DNA of 64,000 nucleotides from Rathayibacter sp. VKM Ac-2760 (GTDB taxonomy: Bacteria; Actinomycetota; Actinomycetes; Actinomycetales; Microbacteriaceae), in contig NZ_CP047173.1 of NCBI RefSeq assembly GCF_009834185.1, positions 2,108,001 to 2,172,000 of the forward strand. The letters run 5' to 3'. Position numbers and translations under genes: made by a program. Under the pieces are notes generated by a model. The model was not told the origin of the DNA. It saw only the letters and a list, made by a program, of their open reading frames with translations, and ran no database searches. Every line of letters starts with the position of its first letter. Within the stretch, counting starts at the first letter, position 1. Shown one piece after another: positions 43,274-52,793 of the stretch.

Positions 43274-44287
43274 GTGAGCACGACAGCCCCCGTCACCGCC
43301 GGCAGCACGATCGGCGAATGGCTCGACCACCCGAAGGGCGGGCCGCTCGTGCGCGCCCTGCTCGAGCAGAGCGGCGCCCAGGAGGAGATGCTCGCCCCGC
43401 TGCGCGGCCTCCCCCTGCAGCAGCTCGTCGCCGTCAGCAACGGGCAGATGGCGCAGTCGGTCATCGACGAGCTGGTGCTCGCCGCGAACGACGGAGTGCT
43501 CCCCGCGGAGGCCGAGCCCTCCGGCTGGGCCGAGCAGGTGACGCCCGGCCGCTTCACCGGCCGCACGGTCGTCGTGACCGGCGCCGCCTCCGGGATCGGC
43601 CGCGCCACCGCCTCCCGGATCGCCCGCGAGGGCGGCCGCGTCATCGCCGTCGACGTCTCGGCGGAGCGGCTCGACGAGCTGGTGGCGAGCCACTCCGGTC
43701 TCGAAGTCGTCGCGGTGCGCGCCGACATCACGGCGCAGGCGGATGTCGATGCGATCGTCGCCGCGGCGGACGGCCGGATCGACGCTCTCGCCAATGTCGC
43801 CGGCATCAACGACGACTTCTCCCCTGCACACGAGACCAGCGACGCCGTCTGGGACCGCGTCATCGGGATCAACCTGACCGGACCCTTCAAGGTGCTGCGG
43901 GCCGTGCTGCCGACGATGCTCGGCGCCGGCCGGGGCTCGGTGGTCAATGTCGCCAGCGAGGCGGCGCTGCGCGGGAACAGCTCCGGCAACGCCTACACCG
44001 TCTCCAAGCACGGCGTCCTCGGCCTGACCCGGTCGGCCGCCTTCATGTACGGGCCGCAGGGGATCCGGGTGAACGCCGTCGCTCCCGGCGGGGTCGCCAC
44101 CGGCATCCCGATGCCGCCGACCATGTCCGAGCAGGGCTCCGCCCGGCTGCAGCCCTTCCAGGCGATGATCCCCACGATCGCGACCGCCGAGCAGCTCGCC
44201 GCGTCGATCTGCTTCCTGCTCTCGGACGACGGCGTGAACATCAACGGCGCCGTCCTCGCCTCCGACGGCGGCTGGTCCGTCCAGTGA
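43274..44287 (+). CDS. SDR oxidoreductase with extra N-terminal domain (paralogue 1)
   Basis: 337 aa from GTG 43274. Residues about 11-75 form an unrecognised, probably helical domain (STIGEWLDHPKGGPLVRALL ... LPLQQLVAV ... VLAANDGVLP). A classical SDR follows: cofactor motif TGAASGIG (102-109), NVAG, catalytic Ser in VASEAAL and Tyr-X3-Lys in NAYTVSKHG, ending SDGGWSVQ. A Gly-rich loop and the acidic AVDVS suggest NAD. Beside manD it may oxidise or reduce a uronate-pathway intermediate. Two close paralogues are at 58130 and 62983. Confidence 0.87.
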   Translation: MSTTAPVTAGSTIGEWLDHPKGGPLVRALLEQSGAQEEMLAPLRGLPLQQLVAVSNGQMAQSVIDELVLAANDGVLPAEAEPSGWAEQVTPGRFTGRTVVVTGAASGIGRATASRIAREGGRVIAVDVSAERLDELVASHSGLEVVAVRADITAQADVDAIVAAADGRIDALANVAGINDDFSPAHETSDAVWDRVIGINLTGPFKVLRAVLPTMLGAGRGSVVNVASEAALRGNSSGNAYTVSKHGVLGLTRSAAFMYGPQGIRVNAVAPGGVATGIPMPPTMSEQGSARLQPFQAMIPTIATAEQLAASICFLLSDDGVNINGAVLASDGGWSVQ

Positions 44288-45867
44288 GCGCCGGCCATGC
44301 CCTGCCGAGGATCGAGCGCCACGGCTCCCGCTCCCGGCTGATCGTCGACGGCGAGCCCTTCCTCGCCCTCGGCGGTGAGCTGCACAACTCCAGCCCGTCC
44401 AGCCCCGCCTATCTCGCTCCCGTCTGGGACCGCCTGGCCGCCGCCGGCGTGCGCTCCGTCATCGGTGCCGCGAGCTGGCAGCTCGTCGAGCCGGAGGAGG
44501 GCGTCTTCGACTTCACCGCCGTCGACGACCAGATCACCCAGGCGCGGGTCCGCGGCATCCGGCTGATCCTGATCTGGTTCGGCTCGTACAAGAACGCCGA
44601 GTCGTCCTACGCGCCGAGCTGGGTGCGCCGCGACGAGGGTCGCTTCCCGCGGGCCGAGCGCGACGAGGAGAACCCGCTGACCGGCCGCTTCAGCCTCGAC
44701 GGGCCGATCCTCAGCGTCTTCGGCGAGGAGCTGCTCCGCGCCGACGCCCGCGCCTTCGCGGCGCTGATGGCGCACCTGCGCGAGGTCGATCCCGAGCACA
44801 CCGTGATCGCCGTGCAGGTGCAGAACGAGGTCGGCCTGCTCGGCGACAGCCGCGACCGCAGTCCGCTCGCGGAGGCGGCCTGGTCCGCTCCGGTGCCGCC
44901 GGCACTGCTCGACGGGCTCGCCGAGCGCGGCGACGCCCTGCAGCCGTGGCTCCGCGAGCTGTGGACCGCGCAGGGCGCGCGCTCCTCCGGCAGCTGGGCG
45001 GAGGTGTTCGGCACCGGCCGGGAGGCCGACGAGGTCTTCATGGCCTGGGCCTTCAGCCGGTTCGTGAACCACGTCGCCGGCCTCGGTGCACGGGAGTACC
45101 CGCTGCCGATGTTCACCAACGCCTGGCTCGGACCGCAGCCGAATGCGGCGCTGCCCGGACAGTACCCCAGCGGCGGACCGGTGGCTCGGATGATCGACGT
45201 CTGGCAGATCGGCGCACCGGCGCTCGCGCTGCTGGCGCCGGACATCTACATCGAGGACTTCGCGGGGGCGGTCGCCTCGTTCGACGTCGCGGGCAACGCG
45301 ATCCTCGTCCCGGAGGCGCGCCCCGAGCCGGGCCTGGCGAGCGTGGCTGTCGGCGCCCACGGGGCGCTCGGCTTCCACGTCTTCGGGATCGAGGACGTGC
45401 TCGACCACGGGGAGCTCTTCCGCGAGTTCGAGGTCCTGCAGTCGCTGTCGTCCGTCATCACGGACGCCCAGATCGACCATCGGATCCACGGCTTCCGGCT
45501 CGCCACCGGCGCGAGCGAGACGGTCGAGCTGGGCGGCTACTCCGTCACCGTCTCCGGCCCGATCGACACTCGCGGCATGTTCGGCGAGGGTACGGGCGAC
45601 TCCGCCGCGGTCGTCACCGGCTACGGCGTCGTGATCCATCTCGGCGGGGACGAGTTCCTCGTCGCCGCTCGCGGCGCCTCCGTCCGCTTCGCCCGCTCCG
45701 GAGAGCTCGTCGAGTGGGACGCGCTGACCGAGGAGACCTTCGTCGACGGGCAGTGGCGGCCCGGCCGCACGCTCAACGGGGACGAGCGCTACTTCATGTT
45801 CCCGACTCACGATCTCCGGGTCGTGCGGATCGAGCTCCTCCGTCGTCCGCTCAGGGTGAGGCGATGA
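44284..45867 (+). CDS. GH35-like beta-galactosidase with DUF5597 domain
   Basis: 527 aa from GTG 44284, overlapping the SDR stop by 4 bp. The TIM barrel opens LIVDGEPFLALGGELHNSSP; the acid/base is Glu182 in QVQNEVGLLG, and the likely nucleophile Glu344 in ILVPEARPEPG. The C-terminal 130 residues are a beta-rich DUF5597-type domain. No signal peptide, so cytosolic. It probably removes beta-galactose from imported plant oligosaccharides. The 3' end overlaps the convergent TetR gene by 17 bp. Confidence 0.82.
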   Translation: MSAGHALPRIERHGSRSRLIVDGEPFLALGGELHNSSPSSPAYLAPVWDRLAAAGVRSVIGAASWQLVEPEEGVFDFTAVDDQITQARVRGIRLILIWFGSYKNAESSYAPSWVRRDEGRFPRAERDEENPLTGRFSLDGPILSVFGEELLRADARAFAALMAHLREVDPEHTVIAVQVQNEVGLLGDSRDRSPLAEAAWSAPVPPALLDGLAERGDALQPWLRELWTAQGARSSGSWAEVFGTGREADEVFMAWAFSRFVNHVAGLGAREYPLPMFTNAWLGPQPNAALPGQYPSGGPVARMIDVWQIGAPALALLAPDIYIEDFAGAVASFDVAGNAILVPEARPEPGLASVAVGAHGALGFHVFGIEDVLDHGELFREFEVLQSLSSVITDAQIDHRIHGFRLATGASETVELGGYSVTVSGPIDTRGMFGEGTGDSAAVVTGYGVVIHLGGDEFLVAARGASVRFARSGELVEWDALTEETFVDGQWRPGRTLNGDERYFMFPTHDLRVVRIELLRRPLRVRR

Positions 45868-46462
45868 GCCGCAGGAACACGTCGAGCAGCGGCAGCGCGC
45901 GGCGACCGGGGTCGAGCAGCGACTGGATGCGCAGACCGTCGATCATCGCCAGGACCAGGGTGATCTTCTCGTCCGCGGTGACCTCCTCGCCGTCCTCCGA
46001 CGCCGCGAGCCGGGTGGTGGAGAAGTAGCCGCGCACCCGGTCGCGCCGCTGCACGAAGAAGTCGTGCGCGGGGTGCCCCGGGTCCGTGGCGGCGATCGTG
46101 ATCGCGAGCCAGTTGCGCTGCTGCTCCGGGTGCGCGAACTCCTCCGCGAAGACACTCGAGAGCACCTGCTCCGGCGCGTGCTCGGAGGCGAGGATCCGCT
46201 CGGCGAGCGCGATGTCGTCGGCGTCGCGCTGCCGGAGGGCCTCGAGGAGCAGCTCGTCCTTGGTGGCGAAGTGGCGCAGCAGGGCGGCGTGGGTGAGGTT
46301 CGCGCGGGAGGCGATGTCGCGCAGCGAAGCCCGCTCGAAGCCGTGCTCGGCGAAGCTCGCGGACGCGGCCCGGACGATCTCCGCCTTCCGCGCCGGGGTG
46401 GACGCGTAGGGCCCTCGACGGCCACGGGGCGGCGCGTTCGTCTGCTCGGTCTCGGTCGTCAC
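45851..46462 (-). CDS. TetR-family transcriptional regulator
   Basis: 203 aa from GTG 46462, chosen because GGAGG lies 5 bp upstream; a TTG at 46510 would extend into the operator. HTH: AEHGFERASLRDIASRANLTHAALLRHF near residues 38-65, in pieces characteristic of TetR. The C-terminal ligand domain is unremarkable. It diverges from the MFS/GH78/GH1 operon, and two perfect palindromes lie between them, so it likely represses that operon and itself. Confidence 0.85.
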   Translation of the reverse strand: MTTETEQTNAPPRGRRGPYASTPARKAEIVRAASASFAEHGFERASLRDIASRANLTHAALLRHFATKDELLLEALRQRDADDIALAERILASEHAPEQVLSSVFAEEFAHPEQQRNWLAITIAATDPGHPAHDFFVQRRDRVRGYFSTTRLAASEDGEEVTADEKITLVLAMIDGLRIQSLLDPGRRALPLLDVFLRLIASP

Positions 46463-46513
46463 GGGCTCCTCCTCCGTCGCAGGGAGTTCACTCCCGATGT
46501 CGCTTGTCAAAGC

Positions 46514-46528
46514 TAACCATATTGGTTA
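46514..46528. promoter_or_regulatory. TetR-type operator, palindrome 1
   Basis: taaccatattggtta: perfect 6-bp arms around TAT, 50 bp upstream of the TetR start. Confidence 0.55.
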
Positions 46529-46538
46529 CAGTTCGAAA

Positions 46539-46557
46539 GGTGACCACGGTGGTCACC
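46539..46557. promoter_or_regulatory. TetR-type operator, palindrome 2
   Basis: ggtgaccacggtggtcacc: perfect 9-bp arms around a single G. Both palindromes share the half-site element (t)aacca/gacca, so one TetR may bind both. Confidence 0.6.
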
Positions 46558-46627
46558 ATTCATCGGAGCACCGACGCTCCGGTCCCCGCGACGCCGCGGG
46601 CGCACGCCACCTGATGAAGGAGTCTCG

Positions 46628-47983
46628 GTGACCACGCACGATCCCGAAGTCCACGTCCCCGCCGGCGCCGGGACGTCCCCCGCCGCTCCGGCCGCCGAGC
46701 CCGGGGCGGTGCCGCCGATCGACGCGGCGAGCCCCGGCGCGGCCGAGGCGCAGAAGCCGGTCAGCCGCAGCTACATCCTCTGGCTGATGCTCGCCAGCTT
46801 CGGCGGCTCGATGGCGATGATGGTGCCGCTCTCCTACGGCATCGCGCTGCGGATCTCGGAGCTCGCGCCCGGGCAGGAGCAGCTGCTCGGCGTCATCACC
46901 GGCATTGCGCAGGTCGTCTACCTGCTGATCAGCCCGTTGGTCGGGCTGTGGAGCGACCGGACCCGCTCGCGCTGGGGCCGCCGCACGCCGTTCCTCTTCC
47001 TCGGCGCAGGCATCGGCCTCGCCGGCCTGCTGCTGATGGGCTTCGCTCCGAACCTGCTCCTGGTCGGCTGCGGCTGGGTGCTCGGCATGGCCGGCTGGTC
47101 GATCTCCGGGGCCGCCGTGCAGACGCTGCAGGCGGACAAGCTGCCCGACTCGCAGCGCGGCAAGGTCTCGGCGCTGACCAATCTGATGAACCAGGTCGCC
47201 CCCATCCTCGGCATCGGCATCGCCTACGCCGTGTCCTCGAGCACGCTCCTCGTCTTCGCGATCCCCGGCCTGATCGGCGCGATCCTGATCGCGGTGTTCC
47301 CCTTCGTCAAGCCGGAGGGCAGCTCGACGTCCCTGCCCGCCGGCGCGACCGTCACCCTCGGCTCCGTGGTGCGCAGCTACGGCTTCGACGTCCGCCGCTA
47401 TCCCGATTTCTCCTGGAACTGGCTCGGCCGCTTCATCTTCTTCATCGGCCTCTACTTCAACACCACGTTCGGCACCTTCTTCTACGCGCAGCGCCTCGAC
47501 CTGCCCGTCCGGGAGGTCGCGGGAGTCGTGGCGAGCATCGGCATGCTCGGCGTCGTGGCCGCGACGGGTGGGGCGCTGCTCGGCGGGTTCCTCTCCGACC
47601 GGCTGAAGCGCCGCCGGCTCTTCGTCGCGATCTCGGCCGTCGTCTTCGTCGGCGGCGCCGTCACGGAGGCGTTCGCGTGGTCGCTGCCGCAGCTGATCAT
47701 CGGCGCGGTGCTCATGCAGCTGGCGATCGCCATCTTCGCGACCGTCGACCAGGCGATCATCTTCGCGATCCTCCCCGATCGGAGCGAGGCCGGCCGCTAC
47801 ATGGCGGTCGTCGCCTTCGCGCAGAAGATCCCGAGCGCGGTCGCTCCGCTGATCGCCGCGGCGATCATCAGCATCGGCGCGATCGGCGCCGAGAAGAACT
47901 ACACCCTGCTCTACCTGGTCGGCGCGTCCTTCGCGCTGATCGGCGGTCTGATGATCGCGGCCAAGGTCAAGGCGGTCCGATGA
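46628..47983 (+). CDS. MFS transporter, SLC45/GPH-like sugar carrier
   Basis: 451 aa from GTG 46628, with AAGGAG 5 bp upstream. A Pro/Ala-rich cytosolic tail (1-45) precedes 12 membrane segments. The loop motif GLWSDRTRSRWGRRTPF and the block RYPDFSWNWLGRFIFFIGLY make it a paralogue of the carrier at 30874. It is first in an operon with GH78 and GH1 enzymes, so a rhamnosyl-glucoside or similar plant glycoside is the probable cargo. Its stop overlaps the GH78 start (ATGA). Confidence 0.84.
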   Translation: MTTHDPEVHVPAGAGTSPAAPAAEPGAVPPIDAASPGAAEAQKPVSRSYILWLMLASFGGSMAMMVPLSYGIALRISELAPGQEQLLGVITGIAQVVYLLISPLVGLWSDRTRSRWGRRTPFLFLGAGIGLAGLLLMGFAPNLLLVGCGWVLGMAGWSISGAAVQTLQADKLPDSQRGKVSALTNLMNQVAPILGIGIAYAVSSSTLLVFAIPGLIGAILIAVFPFVKPEGSSTSLPAGATVTLGSVVRSYGFDVRRYPDFSWNWLGRFIFFIGLYFNTTFGTFFYAQRLDLPVREVAGVVASIGMLGVVAATGGALLGGFLSDRLKRRRLFVAISAVVFVGGAVTEAFAWSLPQLIIGAVLMQLAIAIFATVDQAIIFAILPDRSEAGRYMAVVAFAQKIPSAVAPLIAAAIISIGAIGAEKNYTLLYLVGASFALIGGLMIAAKVKAVR

Positions 47984-50733
47984 GCGCCCACGACGAGCAG
48001 GTCCCACCCGCTCCCTTCGCCCTGTCGGTCGACAGCGGCGGAGACCGCGTGCCCACCACGACCGGCTCGCCCCGACTCTCCTGGAAGCTGCCCGTCGGCG
48101 GCGCCGCCGAGCGCTACGAGATCGACGCCGTCGTCGACGACCGGCTGCTGCCCGTCGCTCACGCCACCGCCTCGACCTTCGTCGAGTGGCCGTGGGCCGC
48201 CCTCCCCAGCCGCAGCCGGGTCGAGTGGCGGGTCCGCGCGGAGCGGCTGGGCGCGGCATGGTCGCGCTGGGCCGCCTTCGAGGTGGGCCTGCTCGCCGAG
48301 GACTGGACTGCGCCGTGGATCTCCCCCGCCCCGACCGCCGCCGACGACGAGGACGCGGACGGCCCCGCCGGCCGGCGGCCCGCGCACCTGCTCTCGGTCG
48401 ACGTCGAGCTCGAGCAGGAGGTCCGCAGCGGGCGCCTCTACTCGACCGCGCTGGGTCTGTACACCGCGACGATCAACGGCAGCCGCGTCGGCGCCGTGGA
48501 GCTCTCCCCCGGCTCCACCTCCTACGACCGCACCCTCCACGCCCAGGCGGCCGACGTGACCGACGCCCTGCGCGCCGGCGCGAACCGCGTCGAGGTCGAG
48601 CTCTCCGACGGCTGGTACCGGTGCGAGGTAGGCGCCTTCCGGGTCCCCGCCGAGTGGGGCGCGACGCTCGGCTTCCGCGCCGAGTTGCACCTCGAGCTCG
48701 CCGACGGCAGTCACCGAGTGATCGGGACCGGCGACTCCTGGGTCAGCGCACCCTCCCGCATCACCGGAGCCGGTCTCATGGACGGGCAGACCCTCGACCT
48801 CAGTGCGGCCGAGGCGCAGGCACGGCCCGTCCTGGTCGACGTCGTCGACGCCCCGGCGATCGAGTGGTCGCCCGCTCCGCCGGTCCGCGTGATCGAGGCC
48901 CGCGAGCCCGTCGCCGCCCGCGAGATCCGGCCGGGAGTCTGGGTGCTCGACTTCGGCCAGAACGCGTCCGGTCGGCTCCGGCTCGAGGAGCTCGGACCGG
49001 AGGGCACCAGGACCGTCATCGAGTTCGGCGAGCACTGCGGCCCGGACGGCGACCTCTCCACGGCGCACCTCGACTCCCATCGCCCCGGCGAGCCGGCGAC
49101 GCTGTTCGTCCAGCGCGACGAGGTCGTCGCCGGGGCGACCCCCGAGGTCTTCGAGCCGCGGCACACCGTGCACGGCTTCCAGTACGCCCGGGTCACCCGC
49201 CACGGCGCGCCGTTCGACCCCTCGACCGTCTCGATGCGGATCGTGCACACCGACCTGGAGAGCGCCGGCACCTTCGCGTGCAGCGACCCCGACCTGGTCC
49301 GCCTGCACGAGATCGCCGAGTGGAGCTTCCGCGGCAACGCCGTCGACGTGCCGACCGACTGCCCGACGCGCGAGCGGCTCGCCTGGTCCGGCGACTACCA
49401 GGTGTTCGTCTCGACGGCGACGCGCCTCTTCGACGTGCACGGCTTCACCCGCAAGTGGCTGCGCTCCGTCCGCGACGACCAGCTCGACGACGGCCGGATC
49501 ACGAACTTCTCTCCCGACGGCCGCCGCATCAAGCACCACGTCGACCAGCAGTTCGCGCAGATGACCGGCTCCGCCGGCTGGGGCGACGCGATCGTCGCCG
49601 TGCCCTGGGAGCTGTACCGCGACTCCGGCGACCGGCTGGTCCTCGAGGAGAACGTCGCGGCGATGATCCGCTGGGTGGAGTGGGCGCTGGAGCAGGCGCG
49701 CACCAAGCGCCACCACGTCCGGGTGCAGCGCTCCCCCGAGCCGGAGTGGTTCGAGGAGTTCCTCTGGGACGGCACCTTCCACTGGGGCGAGTGGATCGAG
49801 CCGCGCGAGCACGACGCCGACGGCCGGCCGATCGACCCGGTGCAGGCCGACCCGATGGCCTGGTTCACCGCCGACAAGGGCGAGGTGGGCACCGCCTACC
49901 TGCACCGCTCGACCGCGACCCTCGCCCGGATCGCCGGTCTGCTCGGCCGCACCGCCGACGCCGATCGCTACGCCGCGCTGGCCGAGCGCATCCGCGACGC
50001 CTGGCGGGCGGCCTACCTCCGCGAGGACGGGATCACCTCCGTCGACTCGCAGGCCTCCTACGTCCGCGCGCTGTCCTTCGGACTCGTCCCCGAGCACCTG
50101 CGGGCCGCGGCCGCCGATCGACTCGTCGACCTCGTCCACGCCGCAGACGACCACCTCGGCACCGGCTTCCTCTCCACCGGCGACCTGCTGCCGGTGCTGA
50201 CCGAGGCGGGCCGCGCCGACGTCGCCTACTCCCTGCTGGGCCGGCGCACCGCGCCGTCCTGGCTGCACATGCTCGACCGCGGCGCCACCACGGTCTGGGA
50301 GGACTGGGAGGGGATCGACGACGCGGGCCAGGCCCACGAGTCGCTCAACCATTACAGCAAGGGCGCGGTCGTCCGCTTCCTGCACAGCCACCTGCTCGGA
50401 CTGCGCCAGGACGAGGAGTCGATCGGCTGGCGCTCCGTCGTCGTCGCGCCCGTCCCCGGCCCGGACCTCGACTGGGCCCGCGGAACCCACGAGTCACCGC
50501 AGGGCACCCTCCGCGTGGAGTGGCGCCGCGAGCGCGACGAGCTGGTCGTCGAGGTCGACCTGCCGGAGGGCACCACCGGACGGCTGCTCTTCCCCGACGG
50601 GCACGAGCTCCACCTGACCCCGGGTGCGACCCGCGCCGCCCGGCCGCTGCCCGCCACCTCCTCCGCACCCGACCACGACGCACCCGACCACGACGCCGCG
50701 CTCGCGACGGCGCAGACCGAAGGACGATCATGA
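47980..50733 (+). CDS. GH78 alpha-L-rhamnosidase
   Basis: 917 aa, normal for GH78. N-terminal Fn3-like domain (about 1-110), two beta-sandwich domains with FGQNASGRLRL near 325-335, then the (alpha/alpha)6 barrel with VPTDCPTRERLAWSGDYQVF near 450 (acidic catalytic region), WGDAIVAVPWELY and GATTVWEDWEGID, followed by a C-terminal beta domain and an Asp/His-rich tail. It removes terminal L-rhamnose from plant glycosides. There is no signal peptide. Overlaps both neighbours by 4 bp. Confidence 0.92.
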   Translation: MSAHDEQVPPAPFALSVDSGGDRVPTTTGSPRLSWKLPVGGAAERYEIDAVVDDRLLPVAHATASTFVEWPWAALPSRSRVEWRVRAERLGAAWSRWAAFEVGLLAEDWTAPWISPAPTAADDEDADGPAGRRPAHLLSVDVELEQEVRSGRLYSTALGLYTATINGSRVGAVELSPGSTSYDRTLHAQAADVTDALRAGANRVEVELSDGWYRCEVGAFRVPAEWGATLGFRAELHLELADGSHRVIGTGDSWVSAPSRITGAGLMDGQTLDLSAAEAQARPVLVDVVDAPAIEWSPAPPVRVIEAREPVAAREIRPGVWVLDFGQNASGRLRLEELGPEGTRTVIEFGEHCGPDGDLSTAHLDSHRPGEPATLFVQRDEVVAGATPEVFEPRHTVHGFQYARVTRHGAPFDPSTVSMRIVHTDLESAGTFACSDPDLVRLHEIAEWSFRGNAVDVPTDCPTRERLAWSGDYQVFVSTATRLFDVHGFTRKWLRSVRDDQLDDGRITNFSPDGRRIKHHVDQQFAQMTGSAGWGDAIVAVPWELYRDSGDRLVLEENVAAMIRWVEWALEQARTKRHHVRVQRSPEPEWFEEFLWDGTFHWGEWIEPREHDADGRPIDPVQADPMAWFTADKGEVGTAYLHRSTATLARIAGLLGRTADADRYAALAERIRDAWRAAYLREDGITSVDSQASYVRALSFGLVPEHLRAAAADRLVDLVHAADDHLGTGFLSTGDLLPVLTEAGRADVAYSLLGRRTAPSWLHMLDRGATTVWEDWEGIDDAGQAHESLNHYSKGAVVRFLHSHLLGLRQDEESIGWRSVVVAPVPGPDLDWARGTHESPQGTLRVEWRRERDELVVEVDLPEGTTGRLLFPDGHELHLTPGATRAARPLPATSSAPDHDAPDHDAALATAQTEGRS

Positions 50734-51971
50734 CCGCTTTCCCGAACGGCTTCCTCTGGGGCTCCGCCACCGCCGGCCACCAGATCGAGGGCAACAACAC
50801 GAACAGCGACTGGTGGGCCCGCGAGCAGATGATGCCCGGCATGGAGCTCTCCGGCGACGCCTGCGACAGCTACCACCGCTACCGCGAGGACATCGCGCTG
50901 CTCGCGGACGCCGGCCTCACCGCCTACCGCTTCAGCCTCGAGTGGTCGCGGATCGAGCCCGTGCGCGGGCACTTCTCCCGCGCCGAGCTCGCCCACTACC
51001 GCCGGATGATCGAGTTCTGCTTCGAGCGCGGCGTCACCCCCGTCGTCACCCTGCAGCACTTCACCACCCCGCAGTGGTTCGCCGAGAACGGCGGCTGGAT
51101 CGCCCAGGACGCCTCGGAGCTGTTCGAGCGCTTCGTCACGGAGGCGACGACCATCCTCGACGGCGTCGAGTGGGTCGTGACCATGAACGAGCCGAACATG
51201 CAGGCCGCCATCATGACCGCGATGCGCCGCCTCAGCGAGGCCGGCAGCGGCGAGTGGCAGAGCCCGACCGTCGAGGCGACGGGCGACGGAGACGGCGAGA
51301 AGTCGTCCCACGGCGACTTCCTCACCTACGCCGACCCGGAGCTCGGCCGGATGTTCACCCGCATCCACCACGCCGCCCGCGCCATCGTGCGCGAGCGCAC
51401 CTCGGCCAAGGTCGGCTGGACCATCGCCGCCGGCGCACTGACCGCCGCTCCGGGCGGCGAGGAGAAGCTGCTCGAGATCCGCCTCGGCAAGGAGGACGTC
51501 TACTGGGAGGGCAGCCGCGGGGACGACTTCGTCGGCGTCCAGGCCTACTCCAGCCAGGAGGTGGACGCACGCGGCCTCGTCCCGCACCCGCCGCACCCCG
51601 ACAACACCCTCGTCGGCACCGCCTACCGCCCCGACGCACTCGCCATGGCAGTGCGCCACGCCTGGGAGGTGACGCAGGGCGTCCCCGTCCTCATCACCGA
51701 GAACGGCATCGCGACCGCGGACGACACCCAGCGCATCCGCTACACGGATGAGGCGCTGCAGGGCCTCGCCGACACCATCGACGAGGGCGTCGACGTGCGC
51801 GGCTACCTGCACTGGTCCCTCCTCGACAACTTCGAGTGGGGCCACTGGGAGCCGACCTTCGGCCTCATCGCTGTCGACCGCGAGACCTTCGTCCGCTCGC
51901 CCAAGCCCAGCCTCGCCTGGCTCGGCCGGGTCGCCGCGCAGAACGCGCTGGTCGCGGAGGTCGCCCGATGA
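50730..51971 (+). CDS. GH1 beta-glucosidase
   Basis: 413 aa, shorter than the usual 440-480. It begins FPNGFLWGSATAGHQIEGNN; acid/base Glu154 in TMNEPN, nucleophile Glu324 in LITENG, aglycone/glycon loop HWSLLDNFEWGHWEPTFGL near 360. Following GH78, it likely splits the glucoside left after rhamnose removal (for example from rutinosides or neohesperidosides). Coupled to both neighbours by ATGA overlaps. Confidence 0.92.
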   Translation: MTAFPNGFLWGSATAGHQIEGNNTNSDWWAREQMMPGMELSGDACDSYHRYREDIALLADAGLTAYRFSLEWSRIEPVRGHFSRAELAHYRRMIEFCFERGVTPVVTLQHFTTPQWFAENGGWIAQDASELFERFVTEATTILDGVEWVVTMNEPNMQAAIMTAMRRLSEAGSGEWQSPTVEATGDGDGEKSSHGDFLTYADPELGRMFTRIHHAARAIVRERTSAKVGWTIAAGALTAAPGGEEKLLEIRLGKEDVYWEGSRGDDFVGVQAYSSQEVDARGLVPHPPHPDNTLVGTAYRPDALAMAVRHAWEVTQGVPVLITENGIATADDTQRIRYTDEALQGLADTIDEGVDVRGYLHWSLLDNFEWGHWEPTFGLIAVDRETFVRSPKPSLAWLGRVAAQNALVAEVAR

Positions 51972-52780
51972 GCGCCGCATTCGCCGACGCGACCGCCGTC
52001 CCCGTCGCGCAGCTGCTCGATCTGACCGGCCGCCGCGCGGTCGTCACCGGCGGCGCCCAGGGCCTCGGACGGGCGATCGCCGCCCGGCTCGCCGAGGCCG
52101 GAGCCGATGTCGCAGTCGCCGACCTCGACCTGGGCCGGGCCGAAGCTGCGGCCTCGGGGCTGCCCGCCGGCTCGCGCGCCCTCGGGGTGCGGATGGACGT
52201 GACCGACTCCGACTCCGTCGCCGAGGCGGCCGCGCGCGTCGAGGCGGAGCTCGGCGGCATCGACATCTGGGTCAACAACGCCGGGATCTTCCCCGCCGTC
52301 CCGGTCACGCAGATGTCCGACGAGACCTGGGAGCAGGTCTTCGCGGTGAACACCCGCGGTGTCTTCCACGGCTCCCGCGAGGCGGCCCGCCGGATGACCG
52401 ACGGCGGCGTGATCGTCAACATCGTCTCGACCGCCGGCTTCCGCGGCACCGCGCCTGGACTCGCGGCCTACGTGGGCTCGAAGCACGCCGTGCGGGGCAT
52501 GACCAAGCAGATGGCGCTCGAGTTCGCCCCGCTGGGGATCCGCGTGCTCGGCGTCGCGCCGACCTTCGTCCCCACGGAGGGCAACCTGGCCGCCGCGGCC
52601 GCGGGAGCCGCGGCGCTCGGCGACGGGCCGGCGCCGGACATGCCGGTGATGACGAGCAGCCTGATCGGCCGGATCGGCACTCCGGACGACATCGCGCGCG
52701 TCGTCCTCTTCGCCGCGAGTGACCTGGCCACGATCATGACCGGCAGCACCCTGCTCGCCGACGCCGGCCAGACGATCTGA
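51968..52780 (+). CDS. SDR family NAD(P)-dependent oxidoreductase
   Basis: 270 aa classical SDR without the extra N-terminal domain seen in three others here. Cofactor motif TGGAQGLG (27-34), acidic AVADLDL suggesting NAD, NNAG, catalytic Ser in IVSTAG and YVGSK. It may oxidise the rhamnose (as an L-rhamnose-1-dehydrogenase-like enzyme) or glucose released by GH78/GH1; this is inferred from operon position only. Starts in overlap with the GH1 gene. Confidence 0.86.
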   Translation: MSAAFADATAVPVAQLLDLTGRRAVVTGGAQGLGRAIAARLAEAGADVAVADLDLGRAEAAASGLPAGSRALGVRMDVTDSDSVAEAAARVEAELGGIDIWVNNAGIFPAVPVTQMSDETWEQVFAVNTRGVFHGSREAARRMTDGGVIVNIVSTAGFRGTAPGLAAYVGSKHAVRGMTKQMALEFAPLGIRVLGVAPTFVPTEGNLAAAAAGAAALGDGPAPDMPVMTSSLIGRIGTPDDIARVVLFAASDLATIMTGSTLLADAGQTI

Positions 52781-52793
52781 GAAGCGAGGAGAC

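Noticed and set aside
47911..50490. Leftward open frame of over 850 codons opposite the GH78 gene
   Set aside because: Repetitive Gly/Val/Arg/Asp composition and no motifs; GH78 on the other strand is unambiguous.
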